Program-made: the position numbers and the translations under genes
Shown: in pieces, positions 48,036-58,162 of the stretch
How the letters are laid out: the number at the start of each line of letters is the position of its first letter
Numbering within the stretch: the first letter of the stretch is position 1
Notes under the pieces: model-generated
Seen by the model: the letters and a program-made list of their open reading frames with translations, nothing else
Told to the model about the DNA's origin: nothing
Databases searched by the model: none
Assembly (NCBI GenBank): GCA_037389465.1
Contig: JAZARR010000273.1
Location: 1-64,000, forward strand
Direction: 5' to 3'
DNA from: Baylisascaris procyonis
Taxonomy: Eukaryota > Nematoda > Chromadorea > Rhabditida > Ascarididae
DNA length: 64,000 bases

Positions 48036-51000
48036 TCTCCGACTTCCACAGCCACCGTCCTGCTGTTTACATCAACCAAGGCCTTTCATGGGGTCTCATG
48101 AGCGAGAAGTTTGGCCTTTAACCCGACGTTTGGTTCATCCTACAGCGGCAGTTCTGCTTACCAAATATGGCCCACTTGGAGCTCACATTCAATGTCCACG
48201 CTTCGTTAACGTCAAGGAAGCGGGACTTCATACCCAACGAAAGTTTGAGAATAGGTTGAGGTCGTTTCTTTCCCAATTCCTCTAGTCATTCGCTTTGTCG
48301 AATATAACTGCGCCATACGAACTTCAGCTATCCCGGGGGAAACTTCAGAGGAAACCAGCTACCAGATGCTCCGATCAGTCTTTCGCCCCAATATCCAAGT
48401 CAGGCGATCGATTTTCATATCAGAGCTGCTTCGGACTCTCATCAGAGTTTCCTCCGGCTTCATCCTGCTCAGGCACTACGCCCTCTACCTCCGCCCTGTT
48501 GCAAGCAACGGAGAAGGGGCTACGTTACGTCGTAAATTATCTGGATTCCATACCAGCCGCATCAAGGCGACTTTTATTTTCATTACGCCTTTAGATTTAC
48601 CACTCAATAGCTCGCGCATATGCTAGATTCCTCGGTCCGCGTTTCAAGACGGGTCGGATAGGTGGTCAACGTTCACACCGAGATGCACGCCCCAACGCGT
48701 CTGCACTTTTATCGCACCATCGCTAACTACAGACATTCGCATGCGAATATGCAGTAATCACAATAGCACGCATAAGCCGACGCACAATAGCGGACACGCC
48801 ACGTTCAAAACTTTATAATCGACAGGCCTAAAGATGTGGAAGGTTCCACATCCAGAAGGAATGGTCCACCGCACACCCGTTATAGGTGCCTTAGGCCGCG
48901 TTTCTGAAAGGTCTAGCATATTACGATTTCGGGGAGGTAGTACAAGTATAGTATGGTGCTAAAAATTTTGGTACGATGACATCATTGGCGAAGTACAATG
49001 CCTCCCCCGCACCCATCTTCCTATTGCAATCCTCTTTTAACGCCACCGTGGGCTTATTTCCCACATTCTCTCATGAAAAAGACAGCAAACTAAACAAGAC
49101 AAAAACTTAGACGTGGAAAATCAGAAAATCTTACGCTGTTTCCCTTCAGCCAATATTCTGATAACTTGTGCACCGTTGCTCTTGTCAACTGCCAGATGCA
49201 AGGCAGTTGCACCGCCCTGTGGTGTTTTCATAGCAACGTCAGCATCCGATTTTAGAATAAGGCGCATAACATCTTCGTGAAATCCGTTATTAATGCAGAC
49301 AAATGCAGTACCGACAGACCCTATAAACATAGCTTTAAACAAAATGACTATATTGGTAACAATATCAACAATGAACGCATTAATCAGTGCCAGCAAAAAG
49401 AAGCAAGCTCTAGTATTTATTATTTGGTTAGTATAAGCGGGCATGGCTCGGTCACTCTGGTATGTACATCCATCAGACCACATGCTTATGACGCGAAAAA
49501 TTTCGTAATAGGGAGGTTGGAAAATACATCACAGGAGTGGGCACGATACGTGCTTTTGCATGGTATCTACCTGACAAACCACTTTCTTAAATCAGCAGTA
49601 AATATTAAATGTGTTAAATAATATCTTCAAATATCAGCTGATACAACAGCTTGCATTGGCCTTCCACTGAAAGAATTGTTTTCGATATAACCCGATCGGC
49701 GTAAATGGAAAATCTGATGATGTAAGACACATGCATACCTTGTCCACCTTCAAATATGTGTAAGTGCTTTCAGAGTTCACAGATCAATATGGAAAAGTGT
49801 GTAGGGCAGTCTCGCTATAGTGTATATTCTATTCATCAAATTTAACAACTCTCTAACTTAAGCAACTCCAAAGCTGAAAGTACCAGACCGGCAAACAGAC
49901 GGACAGACACAAAAATATAAGCACAAGCAACACATCAGCATACATTCATGATCAAAAACTGCAGCGAAAATTTCCACCGAAGTGCTGCCAAATTCAATCA
50001 AAACGTTCCATCCAACTGCAACAACTCTGTACCACAGAGTTAGGCAAAAAGGAATCTGAATGCTCTCTTTGGGGGCAGAAAAAAACTTTCTGTTCCATGA
50101 TGAAATTCATTTAACAACTTTTGGCCCACTCTGTAGTGCGCTTTCGACTTTGAATTTGCTTTCATATCAAATTTTATGGAACACGCCTTCACACGTGATG
50201 TCCGCTACACAATTTCGAATCTCATATAGAGACTGAAAAAGCTGTATGTGTCATATGAACTTCCGTTAATGCATTCATCTTTTTCAAGAAGTTCCATCAA
50301 TAGTGATTTAACAACATATATAATAAACGGAGGATTTATTCGCTAGGGAGCGATTTTATATTGAGAACTTATCGATCAGCTTTCTCATGTTATCATTAAT
50401 GATGCAGAATCGATATGAGATACTCGCGTTAAGGTTAAAAATCTTGATGTGAGCATCTCATGACACAAAAAGACCAGTGATCAGATATCAACGCACTATA
50501 AAAAAAGAAAAATCTTCTAATACTCGACCAAATTAACTGAACCATTATTCTGAGTTCCTCATTACTCTGAGATTCTAGATGCGAAACAGTTCTCAAGCTT
50601 CACATTAAATATGGTGATAGGCAAACAAGATTGTTTCAATTTCGGCCATTAGTCATATGGTATTTGATATACAAATATAAAAATATTTCAAAAGGCGTTC
50701 TAAAAAGATTAAGTAACAACCTCTTTGTTGCGTAAATTGACGTTCGCCTTGTTGGCACAAAGAAATTGTAAAGCAAGTAAATTCCTTGTACGCACAGCGT
50801 TGTGTATGAGAGTGTCACCTGGAAAATGAAACGTTATTTCCTTGAAATTGACCATCATGATGATCATGTAAAAAGCAAAAAAAGTTCAAAAAAGGATAAG
50901 ATGAACTATAGCAATATCAAAATGTCTCGAAGATGCGATCGATAGGCGCGGGATGAGGAATTTCCTGTGTTCAAAGTTTTAAGCAAATGGATGATTATCG

Positions 51001-54000
51001 CAAAGGCATTAATTAAGCATTATGGATGATTTGTGAAAGATGCTGAAACATTCTTTATGGGGTTGACCAGTGGTTTCACTATTAACTTTTGAAGGTAGTG
51101 CTACAAATATGGTTTAGCCAGCATGAGACCTTCATAGGATCACAATAAATCACATTTCTGCAGGTAACCTCGTCAGAAATATATACCGTTGCTCAATGTG
51201 GCATCGACATATGCACCGCTGTGAATCAAAGACTCAGCAAGCATCACATCTTTCTTGTCCAGCAATGCTATCGATAGTGCACAACGACGATTCTCGTCCT
51301 TCACGTTCGTATCGATCGCTTTCTGTTGCAAAAGGAAATTTGCCACACGCTGATTGTCCGATTCGATTGCGCATAACAGCGGTGTTCTGTAGAAATGGAA
51401 AATGCATGCTTCACTTTTCCAATGAGAACGCAGAACATCAAATTTCTTTATAAGTTAGTGCAATATTATTCCCTCAATTCTACTGAACCACAACAAAATT
51501 TTTTCTTCAATATACCCGAAAACTTAACTTAGCGCACCTCCGCATTCACTAACCCCTGAATGCCTCTGTACTGCGATCGTATCGGATCAGGAAAGAACGC
51601 ATAAAACAGGTTCGTAAAATCAGCTCAAGCCATTTTTTCTTATTGAAAAAAATTGGCCAAAAATTTTTAAACAGCACCTGCTGAGTTACCCCTGTAACAG
51701 CTAAGTGCTATTAGAGCGCTTATGGAATAGACACAACGTTACTTTGCTAAAAATGAACATTTTGAGTGGATCCGGTGATCAGCCTATGGTTGGTTTTGGT
51801 TATCATTAAGAATTAATTAAAAATCAAAACACCAGAATCTCTTGATCCGCGATCATCAAATCATATTTCTCGGTACCAAAACTAGTTATAACTGTTGCTC
51901 GACGTCGCAGTATCGGTCACTACATACCCGGAGAATAACGAAGGTGGGTCACAGAAAGTACGAGAATGCGGCATCGAAGGCTAATCCCGTATATTCTTCT
52001 TAACTTACTACGTTAACATAACTGAGAATCAAACTTTACCGCATTTGCCGATCGACTTGTTTATATTCATGCGATCCACTGCTGTGGCTACCCATTTCAG
52101 CATTTCATCGGAGTACCGCGAACGAGCCAGCGTAAGAAGAAGACTCTCGCCCGAAGTGGACGCTTTGAAATCGAGATATGCCCCATTGTCGACCAAAAAG
52201 CGGCAGGCTTCCACTTCATTTATAGAAACATCTGTTTCGCCTGAGCACACTCATATAGCAGAAATAAACAAAAATAATTAAATGAAAGCTTCGCAGACTA
52301 CACATTAAAGCTTTTGAAAAAAACAATAAAGAACAGCGACGAAGAGAGTACTTAGTGCGCTTAAAAGACGGAAGCCTACTAAATACAGCCGACAAAGGAC
52401 AGCAAGAGGTGGCCGACTACAGCAGTGGATACTCGTTATAAACATACAATCACATCACTATCTTCGAGCCAATATCTGCGACAGGCTTTCAACTGCTCCT
52501 TGATCCACTAATTCTAAGCATACCTCCATTCCGCGACTTTATAGACGACACTCCTACCAATACAGAATTCGGACTGCAGTTCTCACGTTACTCTAACAGC
52601 ACTTGGTACTACGCAATACGCAATGAGTACAAGTGATGCTGTTCAATATTATGGGCTGTCAAAACGGAAAAGAGATACTCAACAGTAAATTCAACACTGC
52701 TGACCAGTACAAGCTTATTAGAACACGCGTATTAGAATAAAAAACTGATTACAGAATGTCAAACGCCAATTCGAGTTTTCGGCCAGAAACCAACTAGTCC
52801 CAAGTAATGGGGAAAAATCACCACTGCCAATCTCTGCATTAGAAAAAAATGCAGTTCTACTGTTAAACTTTATTATCTCTTGCTATAGGTTTCATCAACA
52901 ACGACCTTCCCTCTGCATCCAAGCGTTTCACGTCACCACGGTGGCCAACTATCGATGCGGCGATACCCAGCAGCTTAGAATTAAGAGCAAGTTCCAGTGG
53001 CAGCACACCTTCATCATTGAATTCGTTGCTAACCTCCGCTAACTGAAACACTGCCAAATCATCGTTATGTCAAACGAACATCCACTCACGCTCCCCGCTG
53101 AATCATGCGCAAAAAAAGCTGGAGTTCATGTAAGAGGTGGCCATGGGTTTGGGCACTGGCCAAGTGATGACCTCTCTGTACAGTGAGTGAAAAGTTCTGA
53201 TAGACAATATTGCATCGAACTCTGCATAGGTGGTCGAATAAACGAGACTATTGGAATCAATAAAGAATAAGCACATAAACATAGAAATTCCAACCGTAAA
53301 AGTCCTTTCATTCGGCACCTTTAATACACAGGTGAGCCACCGTTTGATGCCTGTTAGAGCCTTTTTAGGGTGAAGTAAAAACAATTTCGCTCTCACGGGT
53401 TGAAAAGATCATGGGACCATCGTTGAGGACAGTATGCATCGAGGCACAGTCACTCTCCCTCTTTCCTTCATTTACCTAATATCGCAGAGGACCTAGTGCT
53501 TATTCCGCATTTACGCTTTTCAGGCAACGAATGAAAATTTGAAATTTGGAAAGAAATTCAAAAATCACTCTTTGAGCCAATCGATTGAAATATGACATAA
53601 TATGTCTGTTTAAAGAAACCTTACCTTTGAATCGTTGTCGATATAGAAAAGGAAAAGAACATCTTCGCGGCACAAATCGATAATCGAATGCAATATGTGT
53701 TTGCAACGACTGCAAGATCAATCACGATATTTTAGAGTTGCCAATAATTACTAAAATAATAAAGATTCGTTGATATGCCGCTTACTGAACCTTTAACTTT
53801 CAGCACAAGCACCATAAAAACCCATTAAAAGCCCTTTCCCAAAGCGTAACTTCAACCGAATTAGGCAACTAGTCTCCTTCGACTGTTGGCCTCCTGTGGT
53901 CAAAGCCATGAGCAAGATTATGACTCGACCACAGCCATAATAGGAATCTACGGTACTCGGGGAATCAGAATAACTGTCGTTGGTCAGAAAGCTACTTGTA

Positions 54001-56049
54001 AATAAAACGTTGTCAACCTAATTATGCAATCCAATCCTTGCCTTCAATAGTTTTCCTTTCCTCTCCCTTCTAGATGACCTCACTCCAGTTTTCTTTTCGA
54101 AGAAGCGAAAAATTCCTCTAAGCAGATTACCTTTTGAGGATTCGATAAAGAAGAGGCGCTGAGAGTTCGGCGAAATGTTCAGCGCCAAATTCATTCCAAC
54201 GTGCCGATACGAGCCCGGCGCACTTCTCCCTCAATCGTTGCTGACTGTGCTGCTCAGCAAATTGGTATATCTTCACGCAATTATCCACATCCAAGCGCGC
54301 GATCAGCAACATCTCACACCTTCAAGCCTTTTTTGTTCGTCAGTTACGAGCGACCACGTCAAGTTTACGTTCTAGAAACGAGCTTTGGAAAGCGAAGTGT
54401 GCAAACTTAAAGATTCTGTCACATTCTGCAATTTGCAGTGCAGATTTATCTGCGATAATGAGAATCCCCTCTCCTCTCTTTTATGATCAAAACCAACCAA
54501 ACTGCTTGATCTCACAGAACAGTGTCGCATACAGCACAGAAATATGAGCTCGAGACATGGTACGAAGCATGTTGACATACTACCCAAATCGATCCACCAA
54601 AAAAACGGGACGCTGTGCATGAAAATATGAAACAAAGAAGTGTCACTCATCTGATCAATACTGAGAATGCCAAACCATTCGTTTCCTCTCAATAAGGCTC
54701 AGTCAGCTTCCTTCTCATTTCTTAGTGCATAATCCCGCTCAATTTCATTCAATAATCGACACACAAATCAACTCAAAACTCTAGGCTCATCCCCAAAGAA
54801 GATACGAGTGACTGTAAATAACAAAACTTTGCCTCAGTTCCTCGAGATGATATTCGGTAGCGGCCGATACGATATCCATAATCATCACATCGCCAAGATG
54901 AGCATCAAGACGATCTGTATACATCCACTTGAGCAATGTACGTCCCACACTGTAGGGAATATCTGCAAATAGCCGTTAGAACAACTGTGAGTTCATACAG
55001 CTACCGAAATTAAAATTAGTGATTATATGACAGTCTAAAGAGACAAGGGGTTTTGTCCACAAGCCAGACCACTTTTATGTAAACTTAATGGATGGAAATA
55101 TTGGTATTGAAAGCATCAGTGCGAAAATCAATAAACATTCAACATTTCTGCAGTATTTTATTATGATATAAAGAAAAATTTATTAACACGAGCTTTGCAA
55201 TTAATAAGATCCATAAGAAATTTACTGGCGATATAAGGCTCACCATTAATCTCTTCCCATGATAATTATGGAGTTAATGAAAGTGGTAACCACGATGGCA
55301 AAATCCAGAAAGTAGAATATTTGCTGACTTGCGTTATCTGGAGCTTCTCAATCATTCAACAGGCCATAGTACATGGAATGGAACTCTCGCTATTCAGGAT
55401 ATCTTTTTTTTAAATTGTTCTCTAATGGATACTTTCGAATATGTCAACAAGCAGCATAGTCTATCTATCGTTGCATAAAAACTATATTGAAGCATAAGTA
55501 AGCAGACGCTTGTTCCACTTAATTTGTGGCCTCCATTTGTGAGTATCAATTTCAGTACATCTCAGAACAAATAGCTTGGTGACATGAAGGGCTGTGGGTG
55601 GTTCGCTATCAACTAACTGGGAGGGAAGGGGGAAGAAAGAGACGAGGGGGGGGGCATCCATGTGTGTTGAAGAGTTTAACTGTTATAACACTATTCCGTC
55701 TTTGGTGATTCACCATCTAAACAAAAAAACGTTTACGAAGTTATTTTTCAGCGGAGGAAGAGAGAAAAAAGAGGCGAACAACAATTATTATATCAAAGGG
55801 CAAAAAAATATCAACACTTCAAATACCAATCGATAAATGACAATCACCTTTCAGCTCAATTCGATCGATCATCGATAAATCACTCCAATAATCAGTCCTT
55901 GATGCGATCACAAAGCGATGTCCACGTAACTGATGTCCATCACAGTGAATCGTTATATCACTGAAATTCAAATCGCTATCAACGAGACACTGACGATGTT
56001 GGAACGTCTCATAGAAGAGTTCCAATTGACTAATTGAATGGTTGTATTT
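30204..56049 (-). CDS. ankfy1: ANKFY1 / Rabankyrin-5 orthologue (BTB, ankyrin repeats, FYVE)
   Basis: Exons, 5' to 3': 55,848-56,049 (start open), 54,828-54,962, 54,131-54,319, 53,625-53,709, 52,869-53,042, 52,040-52,240, 51,187-51,386, 50,721-50,818, 49,135-49,320, about 45,753-46,004, 45,388-45,535, 37,298-37,439, 36,832-37,034, 36,153-36,329, 34,861-35,008, 33,508-33,598, 33,213-33,368, 32,276-32,430, 31,247-31,340, 30,204-30,333 (stop TGA). Domain order BTB, BACK-like, about 20 ankyrin repeats, FYVE is unique to ANKFY1, a Rab5 effector of early endosomes and macropinosomes. Most joins keep phase. Breaks: TGA at 37,355-37,357, one base missing near 37,020 and 49,293, a 53-bp duplication at 45,816-45,920, and phase misfits at 54,828/54,319, 52,869/52,240 and 52,040/51,386. 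An exon between 45,536 and 45,753 is unresolved. The N-terminal coiled coil is absent. BEL copy 2 and a 28S fragment lie in its introns. Confidence 0.9.
32276..37439 (-). CDS. ankfy1: C-terminal ankyrin-repeat exons of ANKFY1
   Basis: Eight exons encode repeats with TPLHVAA, TPLHAAV and TPLVLAA helices and the FLLAYMNGNAELC and TKQLLFSLL ends that precede FYVE in ANKFY1. Seven joins keep phase, for example ACGC|GTGAGT to GCAG|CA giving Pro, and AAAAG|GTGATG to TGTAG|G giving Arg. At 33,213/32,430 the best donor (GTAG|GTAAGA) adds about 12 residues not expected in the family. The exon at 37,298-37,439 contains an in-frame TGA, and the next exon needs one extra base after GATGGGCGA to stay in the repeat frame. 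Confidence 0.85.
37598..37886 (+). repeat. 5' LTR of BEL copy 2
   Basis: Begins TGTCGAGAAG. TATATAAG at 37,811-37,818 is the likely TATA box, and AATAAA at 37,833 the likely polyadenylation signal. The internal region starts CGTTTGGGCGC; no convincing primer-binding site could be named. Confidence 0.9.
38119..39585 (-). pseudogene. LINE reverse transcriptase and C-terminus
   Basis: From IPEDFAFSKTILLPKKG onward the frame is RTE-like: NYRPISLLP, QAGFRPGKSTIDQI, YLLFVDYEKAF, GVRQGDCVSPLLFN and the catalytic FADD near residue 245. The C-terminal region includes WVTEAGMRKFRWAA. All RT motifs are intact over about 450 residues. Residues before IPED belong to the foreign insert. The 29.3-kb fragment is a truncated copy of this 3' end. 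Confidence 0.9.
39480..40770. mobile_element. unidentified insertion within the LINE
   Basis: Separates CRG from IPED of the LINE reading frame. The left edge has a small inverted repeat (ATTGACCACCCTTTT near 39,470 against AAAGGTGGTCAAT near 39,525). Near 40,140-40,190 and 40,320-40,370 a 50-bp stretch recurs (GTAATGTTATAA...CCGACGGAAAGAA). The right edge has TTTATTTATTTC. No open frame of note and no target duplication I can show. Could be a solo LTR or a second non-autonomous element. Confidence 0.5.
40733..41860 (-). pseudogene. LINE endonuclease C-terminal part and linker to RT
   Basis: 375-residue frame. Motifs MGDFNAIVG, NEIDHILVN and GSDHRLVRAKL are the catalytic Asp/Asn and Asp-His pairs of the AP endonuclease. 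A basic linker follows, then the RT N-terminal segment (SVKNGKAPGIDGLTGDMLK). The frame exits at CRGF into the 39.48-40.77 kb insert. Expected continuation IPEDFAFSK is found on the far side of the insert. Confidence 0.88.
42088..42294 (-). pseudogene. LINE endonuclease, N-terminal part
   Basis: MFNLCKYNARTLLS and FDVIGLAEVRRKGKG match the beginning of the exonuclease-endonuclease-phosphatase domain (N and E of the first two motifs present). It stops prematurely where inverted filler sequence (42,055-42,101) replaces coding sequence. Confidence 0.8.
43750..44647 (+). other. K/E/Q-rich coding-like sequence replacing pol in BEL copy 2
   Basis: Open to 44,395, then open in other frames to the LTR. 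The first part is Ser/Pro-rich, then RAKQAQTNHALLRRHHEQAK, then long Lys/Glu runs near 44,420-44,560 that would form coiled coil. The last 60 codons (SSKGSILRKTRTM) match the envelope tail of BEL copy 1. The source of the 43.75-44.4 kb part is unknown: it resembles neither pol nor the BEL copy 1 envelope. It may be captured host sequence or expanded tail. Confidence 0.5.
44648..44936 (+). repeat. 3' LTR of BEL copy 2
   Basis: Same start and box order as the 5' LTR, with TATATAAG at 44,861-44,868. Preceded by a purine-rich GGCGGGGAG tract that can serve as polypurine primer. Confidence 0.9.
45388..52240 (-). CDS. ankfy1: central ankyrin-repeat exons of ANKFY1
   Basis: Exons at 52,040, 51,187, 50,721, 49,135, 45,753 and 45,388 (lower ends) align in order with the middle repeats: FLVDNGAYLDF, TPLLCAIESDN, DTLIHNAVRTRN, LHLSA...GFHEDV, TALHLAVDKSNG, TPLARAILIGH, VPLLLRTIVAK and VAAVLTEHGCD. 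The donor AA|GTATGG at 45,388 joins T|GG at 37,439 to give NGCDVN, the expected sequence. Frame is lost near 49,293 and across the 45,816-45,920 duplication. The 45,536-45,753 interval should hold about 50 residues of repeat but contains stops and a short duplication (CCACAAGAGAAAC), so its exon structure is not solved. Confidence 0.75.
45816..45920. repeat. 53-bp tandem duplication inside an ANKFY1 exon
   Basis: TGGAACTCCGTTGCCG starts at 45,816 and again at 45,869. The units (53 and 52 bp) differ by one base (CTGATATC against CTGTATC). On the minus strand only one unit fits the ankyrin frame (RVGADISEKDGNG). Confidence 0.9.
47700..47765 (+). repeat. microsatellite (TA)n(GA)n(CA)n
   Basis: Compound dinucleotide tract. 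A second (TA)n tract lies at about 47,953-47,990, directly beside the 28S fragment. Confidence 0.9.
47994..48740 (-). rRNA. fragment of 28S (LSU) rRNA
   Basis: Read on the minus strand, conserved core motifs follow in the right order: ACCCGTCTTGAAAC, GTAAATCTAAAGGCG, GGAAACTCTGATG, GGGGCGAAAGACTGATCG, TAGCTGGTTTCC, CCTCAACCTATTCTCAAAC, GGTAAGCAGAACTG, GGATGAACC, AACAGCAGGACGGTGGC, GTGTGTAACAACTCACCTGCCGA and ending CAACTAG. Similarity may go on to about 48,930 through a variable domain. This is only a piece of the 5' part of the gene; no 18S, 5.8S or the rest of 28S is present. It lies inside an ANKFY1 intron (46,004-49,135), so it is most likely an inserted, non-functional fragment, though conserved stems look little damaged. 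Confidence 0.85.
53625..56049 (-). CDS. ankfy1: BTB and BACK-like exons of ANKFY1
   Basis: 55,848-56,049 gives FSDITIHCDG and GHRFVIASRTDYWS (BTB start). Its split codon GAT joins 54,962, which reads VGRTLLKWMYTDRLD and EYHLEELRQ (BTB end). 54,131-54,319 gives DVDNCVKIYQFAEQH and FAELSAPLLYRILK (BACK-like). 53,625-53,709 joins in phase (AG|T, Ser) with HSIIDLCREDVLFLF and leads into the first ankyrin repeats. The frame opens at 56,049 after a TGA; no start codon or upstream splice acceptor is evident before BEL copy 3. Confidence 0.85.
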
Positions 56050-56078
56050 TCACGATGCGCGCCATGGCGGGGCCATGA

Positions 56079-56458
56079 TGCACCTTTTTGAATGAAGCTG
56101 CCGAATCAGCGGGCTGCAGCCGCTGACGAATCCCCATTCATAGAAGGAAGAAAAAAAGGGGATTCTCCATTAACGACGAAGCTACGCTGCTGAATCAACG
56201 GGCGGCAGCTGACGAATCCTCATTCATAGAAAGAAGAAAAAGGGGATCCTCCATTCACAACGAAGCCCCATTCAAGAAACGGAGATGGCACGATCTTCAA
56301 CTGATAGCAACTCCCCATTCATGGGGATCGCTATATAAGGCAGGAGCAGATAACTCGACATCGTTGACCAAACCCAACTACACGCCGGCCAGTCGCTGCT
56401 CCAACGGATCGTCGGGCAACGCGCTACGACTCGGCTTCTACGATCTCCATCCGCCACA
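56079..56458 (+). repeat. 5' LTR of BEL copy 3
   Basis: Start taken at TGATGCACC (56,079; TG at 56,076 is also possible). End at CCGCCACA (56,458), directly followed by TGGTGCGTCC, a plausible primer-binding site. TATATAAGG at 56,332-56,340 is the likely TATA box. An 89-bp upstream unit is present twice (GAATCAGCGGGC at 56,103 and GAATCAACGGGC at 56,192). The 3' LTR lies outside the window, so the borders are not proven. Confidence 0.65.
56331..56340 (+). promoter_or_regulatory. TATA box of BEL copy 3 LTR
   Basis: CTATATAAGG about 120 bp before the presumed LTR end, between the duplicated 89-bp units and the presumed R region. Confidence 0.6.
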
Positions 56459-56517
56459 TGGTGCGTCCTTGAACCCTCGCCGTCGCCTGGAATAAACCTA
56501 CCCTACCTATTCCGACC

Positions 56518-58162
56518 ATGGCCGCTACAAATCTCGCCCGATCGACAGCCATTCTGCTCGCCGCTAAGCCAATTTTGGCGGCCTGCGAACCACTATTATC
56601 CGACGCTAAGGCGCTCTTGGCTTTCCGCCCAAACGAATCCCTTTCCCTCGCCGAACAAGCGGAGCAACTTCGCACAACCACGGCGACAGTGGAACCGACA
56701 CAAAGGCTGCTCACTCTCAAGCAAGCTTCGCTCCAAAGGCAATATAATCGGTTTGAGCAGCTTCTGGAAACTCTTACTACAAAAAAAGATTCCCCGACGA
56801 CGATAGCGGCCGAACAAGCAGCGTTCGCTCAAATGGTTGTTGACCCAAAAGGACTCGCTGCCACCCTGGAAGAGATCGAGACCACAGGAGAAGCTCTCCT
56901 TTCTCGAAGCGAACTGTAAATCACAATTGGCAAAGCTAGCCGCCTTCGATCCGACCATCACTGGAGGAATCACTCCTCTCGAAACGCTCAACAATCCTCC
57001 ACACGACGACCACAAGCGTCCGCCTTTTCCATCTTCGGTCATATCGGAAAATGATGAAGCGGGCTGCGGGCGCTCGCATGTTCGATTACCCAAGCTCGAA
57101 CTTCCTACGTTCGCGGGAGGCACTTGCGAATGGTTCGAATTCTGGGGGATGTTCGAAGCTACCGTCGACAGTCAGCCACACTTGTCGGACGTGGAGAAAC
57201 TGACCTACCTGCTTGGCCGCCTGAGAGGAAATGCTAAAGCAGCGGTAGCCGGTTACCCCATCATCCCCGCCAATTATGCAGCAGTCGTCGCGGAACTCCA
57301 CACCTTGTACGGCAACGAGAAAGACACTGCTCATCGTCTGCAGGTCGAACTCCGCAAGCTCTTCAACATGTTATATGAACCGTCTGATTTACTACGCTAT
57401 CATCACGCGGTGTCACGCATCCTCCACCAAATGCAGACAATTGGGATCGATGTAAATAACGAACATGTCCTCTTCGATATCAAAGATCATCTCCCGGAAC
57501 CAATGAGAATCGCCGTCTACGATGCAAAAAAGGTGGAACGCGAGTGGACTACCGAGCGCTTGAAAGCTACTATCCTCGAGGAGGCTCGAATGCTACAAGC
57601 CGTTCGCAAAGGTGCTACAACTTCAAAAGAAGTTCCGCCAGCACAGCGACTGACCCACTCAAAGCCACTCAGCGGAACATGGCAGAAACCGGCTGCCCGC
57701 AGAACTTCTGCATTCGCCAACGTGGTGCAAAGGAAAGGGACGCCTTCCGAACTCAAGAAAGTAGCCCTTCGACCGTCAATCGCTCAAAAAACGCGCTGCG
57801 GCAACAATCCTATTGGTAGCCCGAAATCAGTTGCTACTCCAGTCACAACCGTCCCGAGGCGCCCTTGCCTTTTGTGCGGAGAAATGCACTGGAGCTCGCA
57901 GTGCGAGAAATTTCCCCTCCTGGAACAGCGAAGAACTCGCCTTATGGAGCTCAACGTCTGTACCAAGTGCTTAAAGTCAACGAATAGCCACGATCCGACT
58001 CAATGCAAAAGTCGTCCCTGCTTCTACTGTAGACAAGAACATTGCCAGATATTATGCCCGAATAGGAAGAAACCCTCCACGTTTGGCACACCACTGACTA
58101 ACGCGGCTTTAGAAGCGCAAGAAGCCTTGACAGCAGCTACGCTAAACACCGCTTCGCCATAG
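56518..58162 (+). CDS. gag of BEL copy 3
   Basis: Starts at ATG 56,518 (MAATNLARS) and runs in one frame to 56,919. The continuation is in the overlapping frame from about 56,837 to TAG 58,160-58,162, so one frame change is needed near 56,890-56,920. The product has an Ala/Leu-rich helical N-terminus, then the BEL Gag block (RLPKLELPTFAGGTCEWFEF, YLLGRLRGNAKAAV, LHTLYGNEKD), then zinc knuckles (CLLCGEMHWSSQC, CTKCLKSTNSHDPTQC, CFYCRQEHCQILC). Gag packages element RNA. After the TAG the same frame runs on without a break into protease and pol. Confidence 0.85.

Noticed and set aside
47998..48626. Plus-strand open frames of 86-99 residues
   Set aside because: They lie on the complement of conserved 28S rRNA sequence.
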